Below are positions 1 to 7,987 of a stretch of DNA of 64,000 bases, piece by piece; within the stretch, counting starts at the first letter, position 1, and each line of letters begins with the position of its first letter. The stretch spans positions 62,001 to 126,000 of the forward strand of contig NZ_AZFC01000035.1 in NCBI RefSeq assembly GCF_001435095.1, written 5' to 3'. Origin of the DNA: Levilactobacillus spicheri DSM 15429. GTDB lineage: Bacteria > Bacillota > Bacilli > Lactobacillales > Lactobacillaceae. The notes beneath the pieces were generated by a model. That model did no database searches. It saw only the letters and a program-made list of their open reading frames with translations, and was not told the DNA's origin. The translations under genes and the position numbers were made by a program.

Positions 1-654
1 CTCGTAGCGCTTGGCGTACGGCGCAATCGTGGGATTGGTCTGGTGATCGATCAGGTCGCTTAACTGGGTCACCAACTGACTCTCCCCAATGCCGAAGAAC
101 CGCAGCACCCGGGACGTCAGGTACTCGTCTCGCTGGTAGGCCGCCCGAATCAGGGGCATCGCCTGGTGCGCCATCATCGGCCGCATCTCACTCGGTGGCC
201 CCGGCAGCAGGACCACGTCAGCCCCACTAGGCGCCCGGTAGAACGAGCCAACGGCCATCCCCGTCTCATTCTTCAAGGGACGGCTTCCCGCCAGGTACAG
301 GGCCTGTAACCGGTTATTCGGCGTCATCTGCCGGCCGGTCGTGGCAAAGAACGCGGTGATTTTGGCCATCGCGGCCGAATCCTCGACCAACTTCACCCCG
401 AGTAAGTGGGCGACCGTCTGCTTGGTCAGGTCATCCTTCGTGGGGCCCAGGCCCCCGCTGATCACGACCAGGTCGCTGCGTGAGCGCGCTTGATTCACCA
501 GCGCCGCCAACCGGGTCGCGTTATCGCCCACCAACGAATGGTAGTAGACCTCGATACCTGCATCCGCTAAACGCCGCGCAATGTACGCCGAGTTGGTATC
601 GGCCACTTGCCCCAGTAATATCTCGGTTCCTACCGCAATCACTTCTGCTTGCAC
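1..654 (-). CDS. cinA: CinA family protein (competence/damage-inducible), 3' end cut by window edge
   Basis: The first 218 codons are present; the C-terminal deamidase half lies outside the window. The N-terminal MoCF-like (COG1058) domain is recognisable from AVGTEILLGQ near residue 7, ISGGLGPTKDD near residue 60 and LLPGPPSEM. CinA proteins of this family act on pyridine nucleotide by-products and in many Firmicutes sit next to recA in the competence regulon. The start is GTG at 654, eight or so bases after AGGGAGGA. The pgsA gene upstream on the same strand ends in a terminator, so cinA probably has its own promoter in the 655-770 gap, though I see no strong one. Identity is secure; partner genes beyond the edge are unknown. 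Confidence 0.93.
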   Translation of the reverse strand, partial: MQAEVIAVGTEILLGQVADTNSAYIARRLADAGIEVYYHSLVGDNATRLAALVNQARSRSDLVVISGGLGPTKDDLTKQTVAHLLGVKLVEDSAAMAKITAFFATTGRQMTPNNRLQALYLAGSRPLKNETGMAVGSFYRAPSGADVVLLPGPPSEMRPMMAHQAMPLIRAAYQRDEYLTSRVLRFFGIGESQLVTQLSDLIDHQTNPTIAPYAKRYE

Positions 655-770
655 GTTTTTTCCTCCCTTGGACGTCCACCGTTAACTCCGCAAACGTCCG
701 TCTTTATTTTTTATCTTACAATACTTTGTGGTCAGACAACATTATTTTGACCAGGTAACGGCCGACGACC

Positions 771-803
771 CAAAAAGGCCTGAGACTTTTGTCCCAGACC
801 TCC
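771..803 (-). terminator. Rho-independent terminator after pgsA
   Basis: A 10-bp stem (777-786 with 791-800, two G-U pairs) around a 4-base loop is followed on the minus strand by a run of five T. The hairpin sequence (GTCTGGGAC-AAAA-GTCTCAGGC) resembles the one after the usp gene at 27.4 kb. Confidence 0.85.
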
Positions 804-815
804 GTTAATTCCATT

Positions 816-1403
816 TTATTCGGCCGAAGACTCCGCGAAGACCTGCCGGTTCTGGACGAAGTAGTCGATTCCCGAGTAGATCGTGAAGAACAAGCAGATG
901 TAAAAGAAGATCAGCGCCATTGGCACGTGGATTGTCCCAAAGCCGATGTTGTTCAACAACAACAGGATGATCCCCACCATCTGCGTGGTGGTCTTGATCT
1001 TCCCTGGCCAGGCCGCCGCCAACACGCGGCCCCCAGTCTCCACAACGATCAGCCGCAAGCCCGTCACGGCCAGTTCCCGGCAGACGATAATGGCCACGCC
1101 CCACGCGGGGGCGGCCCCCATCGCAACCAGCAAGATAAAGGCCGTCATCACGATCATCTTATCCGCCAGCGGGTCCGCAAATTTCCCGAAGTTGGTCACC
1201 AGGTGTTGCCGCCGGGCAATCTGCCCGTCCAGAAAATCGGTGATCGACGCCACGGCAAAGATTACGGCGCCCAGCACCTGGGTCACCGGGATCTCGGTCC
1301 CTAACCAGGTCACCGTGCCCCAATCCAGGGGCAATACCAAAATTAATAAGAAGATGGGAATCAAGATGATTCGCATGATCGTCAAACGATTTGGGACGTT
1401 CAC
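816..1403 (-). CDS. pgsA: CDP-diacylglycerol--glycerol-3-phosphate 3-phosphatidyltransferase
   Basis: PgsA makes phosphatidylglycerol phosphate from CDP-diacylglycerol and glycerol 3-phosphate at the membrane, the committed step to phosphatidylglycerol and cardiolipin. The CDP-alcohol phosphotransferase signature DxxDGxxARx8GxxxDxxxD is complete at about residues 56-81, and several hydrophobic helices flank it. I set the start at GTG 1403 (195 residues), not the upstream in-frame ATG at 1427: AAGGAGGAG lies inside that longer frame exactly 8 bases before the GTG, and the shorter protein starts like other PgsA proteins (VNVPNRLT). It lies between rodZ and cinA, a common Firmicutes order. A terminator separates it from rodZ. 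Confidence 0.95.
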   Translation of the reverse strand: MNVPNRLTIMRIILIPIFLLILVLPLDWGTVTWLGTEIPVTQVLGAVIFAVASITDFLDGQIARRQHLVTNFGKFADPLADKMIVMTAFILLVAMGAAPAWGVAIIVCRELAVTGLRLIVVETGGRVLAAAWPGKIKTTTQMVGIILLLLNNIGFGTIHVPMALIFFYICLFFTIYSGIDYFVQNRQVFAESSAE

Positions 1404-1434
1404 AACTAACTCCTCCTTAGACACCATTTATCCA

Positions 1435-1473
1435 ATAAAAAAGCGGTTCGGCCGTCAGGGACCGACCCGCTTA
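1435..1473 (-). terminator. Terminator after rodZ
   Basis: Stem AAGCGG...CCGCTT (1441-1446 with 1467-1472), with inner TCGG/CCGA pairing, followed on the minus strand by a T run. Confidence 0.8.
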
Positions 1474-1478
1474 AAGGC

Positions 1479-2414
1479 TTACTTAAATTCCAACGTCACG
1501 TCTTGAACCTGGGTGGACGTGGTCGTACTGCTAGAGCTCGTCCCCGTCGTATCCGTGGTCGAACTGCTGCTGGAAGCACTGCTGGTCGCCGTCGTCGAGT
1601 TGAAGTTGAACTTCTTCCCGTCGATCTTGACCGCCGTTGCGGGTGCGTTCCCGAACTTAAAGGTCATGCTGGTCGTACCACTTGGGACCGTCAACGAGTG
1701 GGAAGTCGACGAAGACAGCGTCCCTTGCCAAGTCGTGGTTCCACCGATGGTCACCGCGACCCACGCACTACTGGTGGCGGATAACGTGACCTTTGGCTTA
1801 CTGGAGGCGTTCTTCATTTCCCAAGTCGACCCACTGCTAGTGGTGCTCAGTTGCTTAAAGCTGGCAGTCTTCGAGGACGCCTTCTTGGAAGAGGATTTCT
1901 TCGAAGCCGACTGACTCGAGCTAGACGAGCTGCTGGAGCTGCCCGAGACGCTCACGGAACTGCTGTCGACGTTTTGCTTGACCGTTGACCGACTACTGTG
2001 CGCCGCAGCGACCCAGATACCGATCAAGACGGCCAGCACCACGACCACGATCCCGGTCAGCGGGATCAACCGGCGTAACTGCAAGGAACGTTCGTCGACC
2101 TTGCGTTGTTGCGACCGTGTTTCGGGGTTGGTCTCATTCACCTTATCCACGTATTCTTGGGTCTGGGTACTTGGGAGGGCACTGTCAAATTGCTTTAACA
2201 GTTCTGCCCCATCAAGATCGACCATGTCAGCGTATTGTTTGATGAAGGCCCGGACGTAGAAATCTCCCGGAAGTTCGTCAAATTGCTGGTCTTCGATCGC
2301 AATCAGGTAGCGCTTTTGAATCTTGGTCGCCTGTTGCAGATCATCCAGCGTAAAGCCCTTCGCGATTCGCGCATCCTTTAATGTTTTTCCCAGCGTAATT
2401 TTGTTCTCACTCAT
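1479..2414 (-). CDS. rodZ: RodZ-like cytoskeletal helix-turn-helix membrane protein
   Basis: RodZ links the MreB filament to the wall-elongation machinery. The protein has an N-terminal Xre-type HTH (about residues 8-70), a linker, one membrane segment (about 116-138), a Ser/Lys-rich extracellular stretch (about 145-185) and a C-terminal beta domain of the DUF4115 type (about 195-275). It ends in a Ser/Thr-rich tail. The Ser runs are low-complexity sequence, not a separate element. SD-like GGTGGAG precedes ATG 2414. Gene order rodZ-pgsA-cinA is conserved in lactobacilli. Confident in family; interaction with the two MreB paralogues encoded elsewhere in this window is inferred. Confidence 0.92.
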   Translation of the reverse strand: MSENKITLGKTLKDARIAKGFTLDDLQQATKIQKRYLIAIEDQQFDELPGDFYVRAFIKQYADMVDLDGAELLKQFDSALPSTQTQEYVDKVNETNPETRSQQRKVDERSLQLRRLIPLTGIVVVVLAVLIGIWVAAAHSSRSTVKQNVDSSSVSVSGSSSSSSSSSQSASKKSSSKKASSKTASFKQLSTTSSGSTWEMKNASSKPKVTLSATSSAWVAVTIGGTTTWQGTLSSSTSHSLTVPSGTTSMTFKFGNAPATAVKIDGKKFNFNSTTATSSASSSSSTTDTTGTSSSSTTTSTQVQDVTLEFK

Positions 2415-2504
2415 TTTTTAACTCTCCACCTATTTAAGATTTCTCTATTGAAGTATAGCATAGGCGCCCCCGCATTTTCAGCCACAGCGTCCAGAATTCT
2501 GGAT

Positions 2505-3812
2505 TTAATCGTTTCTTAAACCTTCGGGGAGAATCGTCGCCACCGTTTGCACGCTGTGGTCCCAAAAGGCGTGGGCCACCGGCAACAGGTCCTCGAAGCG
2601 CAAGTCTTCCAAAACGGTTAATTCGTCAAACAGCATGGTACCACCAAACAAGGGGCCGGAATACTGATTGGCAATGGCTTCTGGCGAGTTAATTGCCCCA
2701 ATTAACCGACCAATCGCTTCACGTTTAACCAGGTCAAACTGCGGTTCGGCCGCCTTCAGTTGGGTGAACACGTCGGCCAGGATCGTCTGAAACTCGCTGA
2801 CGAACAGCTCGGGCTGGTCGGTGTCCCCGGCCAGTTGTCCGAAGTGCGCGCCCCGTTGGACCTGGAAGTCGTACCCAAAGCTGTCGTCGATCACGTTGGC
2901 ATCGTACAGCCGCAGGTAATTGTCGCTGGTGTCGTTAAACAACAGGTCAAAGATCAACGAGACCGCCACACTGTACGTCAGGGCCGCCCGCCCCGTGGGC
3001 ACGGTGTCAAAGCCCCGAATTCCCAGGCTGACCTTGGGACGGGTCACGGACAGGTGCCGGGTCGTCTGCCGAATCACCTGATCCGGCTGGGTCGCCGGGC
3101 TGGCGATGCGCTGAATGGGCGCACTCGGCGTAAACGTCTTGCGGGCCTGATTGGTCTCAATCCAGTCCAGCGTCTGTTCGGGATCCAGCTTGCCCGTCAA
3201 TACCAGGCTCATGTTGCTCGGGTGGTAGAAGGTCCGGTACGCCGCGTACAGGTCGTCCGCGGTGATCTGGTCGATCGAGTCGACCGTCCCCGCGATGTCG
3301 ATCGACAAGGGTTCCTTGGGATACAGGTTGCCGATCATGCCGAAGTAGCTCTGCCAGCCGGGATCATCGTCGTACATCTGGATCTCTTGGCCGATGATGC
3401 CCTTTTCCTTATTGACCGTCGCCGACGTAAAGTAGGGGTCCTGCACAAAGTCTAGGAGAATGTCCAGATTTTCGTGCAGGTGGTTGGTCGTGGCGAAGAG
3501 GTAACTGGTCTGGGTAAAGCTGGTGAAGGCGTTCGAACTGGCCCCGAACTGGCCAAAGAGATCGAAGGCATCGTGATCCTTTTTTTCAAAGAGTTTATGT
3601 TCCAGAAAATGGGCGATGCCGTCGGGAAACCGCACAGCCGCCGTTTGGCCCCGCGGAACGAAGACATTATCGATGGAGCCGTAGTCCGTGGTCATAATGG
3701 CAAAGGTCTTGTGGAACCCGGCCTTGGGCACCAGAATCACCTGCAGCCCGTTACTGAGCGTGGTCCGGTAGACGGCCTCCCCCAATTGCGCATAGGTCTG
3801 TTTATTCAGCAT
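2505..3812 (-). CDS. yfmH: M16B zinc peptidase, YfmH-like
   Basis: This 435-residue M16 (pitrilysin) family peptidase has the inverted zinc motif HFLEH (HxxEH, near residue 68), so it is the catalytic partner of the pair with the gene just upstream. The start is ATG 3812, 8 bases after GGAGG; an in-frame GTG at 3821 overlaps the SD itself and is unlikely. It overlaps the 3' end of the upstream yfmF-like gene by 11 bp, which suggests translational coupling and a heteromeric enzyme. Substrate is not evident from sequence. M16 genes beside rodZ-pgsA are a conserved Firmicutes arrangement. Confidence 0.9.
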   Translation of the reverse strand: MLNKQTYAQLGEAVYRTTLSNGLQVILVPKAGFHKTFAIMTTDYGSIDNVFVPRGQTAAVRFPDGIAHFLEHKLFEKKDHDAFDLFGQFGASSNAFTSFTQTSYLFATTNHLHENLDILLDFVQDPYFTSATVNKEKGIIGQEIQMYDDDPGWQSYFGMIGNLYPKEPLSIDIAGTVDSIDQITADDLYAAYRTFYHPSNMSLVLTGKLDPEQTLDWIETNQARKTFTPSAPIQRIASPATQPDQVIRQTTRHLSVTRPKVSLGIRGFDTVPTGRAALTYSVAVSLIFDLLFNDTSDNYLRLYDANVIDDSFGYDFQVQRGAHFGQLAGDTDQPELFVSEFQTILADVFTQLKAAEPQFDLVKREAIGRLIGAINSPEAIANQYSGPLFGGTMLFDELTVLEDLRFEDLLPVAHAFWDHSVQTVATILPEGLRND

Positions 3813-5082
3813 GGTCAACACCTCCGTGAAGACAGTAAGTTGCTTGGAGCCGCGCCCGTTGCGCCACCCGTTGGACGTCCGCCACCGTGACGGCCTGTAA
3901 GGCGTGCGTCCAGTCGTCTAGTGACATGGTGACGTGTGTGAGTTGGGCGCTGAGCCGGGCGTTCAGCAGGCGTTGTGGACTATCCAACGCCGATAAACGG
4001 GCGTTCAAAAGGCTCGCCTGGACCTCGGTCAACAGCTGCTCATCGATGTTTCCCGCCTGAACGGCCGCTAGCTGCTCCTGGATAATCGCTTGGACCCGAG
4101 CCTGATTTTGGGCCTGAATCCCGGTCTGCACCGTCATGGTCCCGGTAAACGGGCTGTAGTTGCTGCTGGCGTAGTAGGCCAGGCTCGCCTTCTCCCGCAC
4201 GTTCGTGAAGAGTAAGGAGAGCGGTGTCCCGCCAAACAAGGCGTTGAAGACCACCGCGGCCATAAAGTCCGCATCGTTGCGGTAGACCGGCAGCTGGTAC
4301 GCGAGGTTCAACTTCGCTTGGACCACCGGTGCCAGGTCATCGCCGACCTGCAACTGGTCTTGGGGCGTCCAGCGGTAGTACGGGTCCTGGTCGGTCACCT
4401 GCCGGGGTGCCAACGGCCACTGCGCCAGGGCGGCCGTGACCCGGTCAAGCGTCACATCGCCGATCACGGCCACGTGCACCGCGTCGTGCGCCAGCATATC
4501 GTGGTAGGTCGTCAAGATGTCGGCCGCCGTAAGCTCCCCTAACGTGGTGATATCCCCCAGGGCACTCATGGCCTGGGTCGGCTGACCCGCAAACAGGATC
4601 TCTTGCAGGCGCCGGTTGGCCAGGTACTGCTTGTCATCGTCCAAGGACTTAATGGCGGTCAACAGGTTCTGGCGTTGTTGGGTAAAGGTCGTCGGGTCGA
4701 AACTCCCGTGGGGGAGCAACGGGTCGAATAGGACCGCCCGTAACAGGGCCATCCCGCGCTCAAAGAGCGGCTGGGCGTCCTGATAGGCGTCGAGGGTCTG
4801 CTCATCGACCACCGAGCAGGTCAGCCGCACGATGTGTTGGGTTCCGACCTTCAACACGGTGATGCCGAAGCTGGCCCCGTACATCAAGGACAGTTGTCGG
4901 GCCAACGCCGTTTGCGTCGGATAGGCCGCCGTACTGGTCTCCAGTACCTGCGCTAACAGGGCCCGGGCCGTAATTGCCGTCGCCCGTAACGGGGTCACAA
5001 AGTCCACCTTGATCCCAATAGTTTTAAATTGTTTGGTGGGTAACAGGTCTAGCGTTACCCCATCCTTTATCCGTACGTCCAC
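3802..5082 (-). CDS. yfmF: M16B peptidase-like subunit, YfmF-like, without zinc motif
   Basis: This 426-residue M16-fold protein shows the family N-terminus and the RQLSLMYGASFG block but has no HxxEH motif, so it is probably the non-catalytic partner of the YfmH-like protein. In M16B heterodimers one subunit carries zinc and the other contributes to substrate binding. The start is GTG 5082 with GGAGG 8 bases upstream. The two genes overlap and are likely translated together. No promoter was resolved in the 5083-5238 gap. Confidence 0.88.
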   Translation of the reverse strand: MDVRIKDGVTLDLLPTKQFKTIGIKVDFVTPLRATAITARALLAQVLETSTAAYPTQTALARQLSLMYGASFGITVLKVGTQHIVRLTCSVVDEQTLDAYQDAQPLFERGMALLRAVLFDPLLPHGSFDPTTFTQQRQNLLTAIKSLDDDKQYLANRRLQEILFAGQPTQAMSALGDITTLGELTAADILTTYHDMLAHDAVHVAVIGDVTLDRVTAALAQWPLAPRQVTDQDPYYRWTPQDQLQVGDDLAPVVQAKLNLAYQLPVYRNDADFMAAVVFNALFGGTPLSLLFTNVREKASLAYYASSNYSPFTGTMTVQTGIQAQNQARVQAIIQEQLAAVQAGNIDEQLLTEVQASLLNARLSALDSPQRLLNARLSAQLTHVTMSLDDWTHALQAVTVADVQRVAQRARLQATYCLHGGVDHAE

Positions 5083-5238
5083 ACGCGTGGCCTCCTTAAT
5101 AAATGACTAACGGTGTTTAATGATAAGGGAAATTGCCCCCAAATACAAGCCGGGACGCCGTTCACCCGGGGAGCTCTTCGTCAGCTCCGGAGCCCCCTCG
5201 TCCGTGACCGGTCAGCCGCTTCGGCCCACCCGTAACGA

Positions 5239-5275
5239 CCCAAAAGGGCCCAGGACTTTCCGGTCCCGGACCCCA
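5239..5275 (-). terminator. Terminator after the ABC importer operon
   Basis: A 10-bp G-U-containing stem (5248-5257 with 5263-5272, approximate) is followed on the minus strand by a short T run and GGG. Confidence 0.65.
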
Positions 5276-5283
5276 CTGATTGC

Positions 5284-6132
5284 TTATTTTAACAGCGGCG
5301 TATCCACGTTACTGCCAAACCACTTTTCATTGATTTTCTGCAACGTGCCGTTGGCAGCGAGGCGCTTCAATCCGGCGTTGATCTTTCGCCGCATGGTCAC
5401 GTCGCCCTTCCGCAGGCCCACGGCAAATTCTTCCTTGGGGAAGCTTCCCGTGATGACCCGGTACGCCCCGGGGTCGGCCTGGTGCTTGATGTAATAGTTG
5501 GCGTAGGTACTGTCGATCAGCAACCCCTGGATTCGCCCGGCGTTCAGGTCGATAAAGGCGTTGGTGAACGAATCGTACTGAATCGCGCTGTGATTCTTGA
5601 TTCGGTTCTTCAGGACCTTGGGGTAGGCATCAATGTCGTTATACCCGGACGACCCGCTTTGGGCCCCCAGGACCTTCCCCTGCATCCCCGCAAAGGACGT
5701 CACGTGGTCGGCCTTCTTGGTGACTAAGACCTGGTCATTGTTCAGGTAGGTGTCGGAAAAGGCCACCTTTTTCGCCCGTTCGGGGGTGATCGAGTACCCG
5801 TTCCAGATCAGGTCGATGGTTCCGTTGTGCAACTCGGTCGCGTTCATCGACCAGTCGATGGTTTGAAAGTCGACCTTGATGCCGTACAGCTTAAACACGG
5901 CGCGGGCCAGGTCGATATCGTAGCCGACCAGCTTGCCGCTCTTTTGGCGGAAGCCCATCGGTACGAAGCTATCGTCCAAGCCGACGACAACGCGCTGGCG
6001 CTTCTGGATGGTCGACCACGTGTCCTGAGTATCCGCCCGTTGGGTCACGCTGCTGCACCCCGCCAGGCTACCGCCGAGGACCAGCAGGAACGCCAAGGCG
6101 ACGCCCCACCGCCACATTCGTTTTAACTTCAT
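5284..6132 (-). CDS. Amino-acid ABC transporter substrate-binding lipoprotein (family 3)
   Basis: This extracellular binding protein belongs to the solute-binding family 3 (polar amino acids). A lipoprotein signal peptide ends at the lipobox LAGC with acylated Cys26; the body has the typical VVGLDDSFVPMGF and GYDIDLARAV blocks near the mature N-terminus. It is the last gene of a permease-ATPase-binding protein operon controlled by the doubled T-box leader at 7.5-7.9 kb, which ties expression to shortage of one charged tRNA. Specifier analysis favours histidine, with threonine as the alternative (see that entry). Ligand identity is therefore a prediction. SD AAGGGAG precedes ATG 6132. Confidence 0.9.
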   Translation of the reverse strand: MKLKRMWRWGVALAFLLVLGGSLAGCSSVTQRADTQDTWSTIQKRQRVVVGLDDSFVPMGFRQKSGKLVGYDIDLARAVFKLYGIKVDFQTIDWSMNATELHNGTIDLIWNGYSITPERAKKVAFSDTYLNNDQVLVTKKADHVTSFAGMQGKVLGAQSGSSGYNDIDAYPKVLKNRIKNHSAIQYDSFTNAFIDLNAGRIQGLLIDSTYANYYIKHQADPGAYRVITGSFPKEEFAVGLRKGDVTMRRKINAGLKRLAANGTLQKINEKWFGSNVDTPLLK

Positions 6133-6147
6133 CGCTGGTTCTCCCTT

Positions 6148-6786
6148 CTACGCTTGCTTCGGTTCCACCCGCAGCATCTGATCGGCGATTGCCTTGGCAA
6201 ACGGCATATCGTGGGTCACGACGATCTGGGTCATGCCCTCCTGCTTCAACGTCAAGATGATCTGCTCAACTTCCTTCCGCAGGTCCGGATCCAGCGCCGA
6301 GGTGGGTTCGTCGTAGCACAACAGCTTGGGGTGCATGGCCAGCGCCCGCACGATGGCGACCCGTTGTTTCTGGCCCCCGGAAAGCTCGTAGGGGTACAGG
6401 TCCGCCTTGCCGTCCAGGTTCAACCGTTTCAGCAGGGTCCGTGCCTCGCTTTCGGCATCTTGGCCCGACTTCTTCAGCACCATCGTCGGCGCCAGGGTCA
6501 CGTTCTGTAAGACCGTCAGATTCGGAAATAATTGAAAGTCCTGGAAGACGACCCCGATAACGGCGTCGTTATCCCGGTTGGTGGCGGGGTCAAAGGACTG
6601 ACCGTCTAATAAAAACTGGCCGCCGTCGACCGTCGCCAAACCGCTGATACACCGCAACAGCGTCGTTTTCCCGGCACCGGACGGCCCAACGATCGTCAGG
6701 ATCTGCCCATCGGCAACGGTGAGGTTGACGTTATCCAGGATCACCTTGTTACCAAATTTTTTCATAATTCCTTTAAGTTCAAGCAT
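6148..6786 (-). CDS. Amino-acid ABC transporter ATP-binding protein
   Basis: A 212-residue ABC ATPase of the polar amino-acid (GlnQ-like) class, somewhat shorter than the usual 240. Walker A GPSGAGKT is at about 34-41, the signature LSGGQKQR is intact, and Walker B LLCYDEPTSALD carries the catalytic Glu. It powers the importer formed with the permease upstream (19-base gap) and the binding protein downstream (15-base gap). SD AAGGA lies about 10 bases before ATG. Confidence 0.95.
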   Translation of the reverse strand: MLELKGIMKKFGNKVILDNVNLTVADGQILTIVGPSGAGKTTLLRCISGLATVDGGQFLLDGQSFDPATNRDNDAVIGVVFQDFQLFPNLTVLQNVTLAPTMVLKKSGQDAESEARTLLKRLNLDGKADLYPYELSGGQKQRVAIVRALAMHPKLLCYDEPTSALDPDLRKEVEQIILTLKQEGMTQIVVTHDMPFAKAIADQMLRVEPKQA

Positions 6787-6805
6787 CTGCTTCCCGTCCT
6801 TTCAT

Positions 6806-7450
6806 TTACCGCCAGTAACTGTAGTGCTTTTCCAAGCGTCGTAAGGCCACCGTGCAGACCGCCGTGAGCAGCAGGTAGATGATTCCCACTAAGACCAGCG
6901 GCAAGAGGGTCACGTCGCGGGCCATTGCCACGTTGCCGGCCCGTAAGAGGTCGCCCAGGCCAATCACGTAGACCAGCGAGGAGTCCTTGATCAGGTTGAT
7001 GACTTCGTTCCCAATGGACGGTAACACGATCTTGACCACTTGGGGAATCACGATGCGCCGTAACGTCTGCCACTTGGTCAGCCGCAGGACCCGCGCACTT
7101 TCGTACTGGCCATTCGGGATGGCCTGCAACCCGCCCCGGAAGATCTCCGCAAAGTAGGCCGTGTAGTTCAGGATAAAGGCAAACAACGCTGCGTCGTACC
7201 GTTGGAAGACCACGCCGATGATCGGTAGCCCATAAAACACGAAAATTAATTGCAATAACAATGGCGTGCCCCGCATCAGCCAGACGTAGATGTTGATCAC
7301 CCAGGTCAGGGGTTTAAAGTTCGTCGTCATGCCCAACCCCACCAAGATACCGAGGGGAATGGAAACGATCACCGTCCAGAAGAAGATGGACAGGGTCATG
7401 CCGGTCCCGGAAATCAACGAGGGTAAAATCTCACTCACATAGTGCATCAT
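6806..7450 (-). CDS. Amino-acid ABC transporter permease
   Basis: A 214-residue inner-membrane permease of the His/Glu/Gln/Arg class with about five membrane segments and the EAA loop region (EIFRGGLQAIPNGQYESA). The start is ATG 7450, 9 bases after AGGAGG; an in-frame ATG at 7471 lies upstream of that SD and would place it inside the gene. It is the first gene of the importer operon, directly downstream of the T-box leader. Confidence 0.94.
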   Translation of the reverse strand: MMHYVSEILPSLISGTGMTLSIFFWTVIVSIPLGILVGLGMTTNFKPLTWVINIYVWLMRGTPLLLQLIFVFYGLPIIGVVFQRYDAALFAFILNYTAYFAEIFRGGLQAIPNGQYESARVLRLTKWQTLRRIVIPQVVKIVLPSIGNEVINLIKDSSLVYVIGLGDLLRAGNVAMARDVTLLPLVLVGIIYLLLTAVCTVALRRLEKHYSYWR

Positions 7451-7523
7451 TATCAGGTTCCTCCTTCTCATTTAAAACCAGTTGTCGAATGATTCTGAAA
7501 CAAATCGTTCACCCGTGGGAACG

Positions 7524-7640
7524 CAAAAACGCCCCCTTGGCTCAGTGCCAAGAGGACGTTTACGCGCGGTTCCACCTCAATTTTCGACGGGCTCACGCCA
7601 CGCCGACTCAGGGAGTTCCCCGCAACCGAAACCCGGCCGA
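7524..7640 (-). promoter_or_regulatory. Second T-box module: antiterminator/terminator without Stem I
   Basis: The T-box AGGTGGAACCGCG (7565-7577) is followed by an antiterminator partner (GAGG with CCTC) and a terminator hairpin ending in a T run at 7524-7560. Only about 65 bases separate it from the terminator of the first module. That is too short for a Stem I with a specifier, so this copy cannot read a tRNA anticodon by itself. See the findings. Confidence 0.85.
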
Positions 7641-7912
7641 TAAAAAAAATCGTCCCCTCAGACCCATTACCGGGTCTAAGAGGACGATCACATCGTGGTT
7701 CCACCTCTGTTCGCCAACCTATCACTAGATTGACCTCAGTGAGTTGCAAGCAACTCCAGCGATAACGGGCTAACCCGAGTCATCCTACTGATTTCAGACA
7801 ACCAACTCACAGATGTGGTTCGATTCATCGAGGCCACCCGCTTCCATCCGCCGGGCTTTCTGTTGACGCTCAATCAATCTACTCTTCCGTTCAACGTTTT
7901 GTTTCATTGCCA
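7641..7912 (-). promoter_or_regulatory. Full T-box riboswitch (Stem I, Stem III, T-box, terminator) before the amino-acid ABC importer
   Basis: Read 5' to 3' on the minus strand: Stem I with the AGAGTA loop-E element, a terminal hairpin CCCG..GGATGGAAG..CGGG, a specifier loop, Stem III (AGTAGG...CGGGTTAGCCCGTTA), the T-box AGGTGGAACCACG (7694-7706) and a terminator whose stem ends in eight T (7641-7687). Alignment with the valS leader in this window places the codon CAC (His, 7815-7817) in the specifier slot, followed by the usual A. The overlapping ACC (Thr, 7817-7819) cannot be excluded, because the T-box reads TGGA, which fits a U73 discriminator. Confidence 0.88.
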
Positions 7913-7914
7913 AC

Positions 7915-7943
7915 ATACTACGATTTTTTAGTGGCGCCGTCAA
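7915..7943 (-). promoter_or_regulatory. Promoter of the T-box/ABC importer operon
   Basis: -35 TTGACG (7938-7943), 17-base spacer, -10 TAGTAT (7915-7920), placed just before the T-box Stem I. Confidence 0.8.
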
Positions 7944-7987
7944 GCGTTAAATTCAACCTTTATCGCCAAGAGCGGTTCCGGTGGCTC

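Noticed and set aside
480-758. Open frame opposite cinA
   Set aside because: No SD and no recognisable protein; it covers the start of a well-supported cinA.
1920-1990. Ser-codon-rich tract as a tandem repeat or recombination site
   Set aside because: It is low-complexity coding sequence for the extracellular linker of RodZ.
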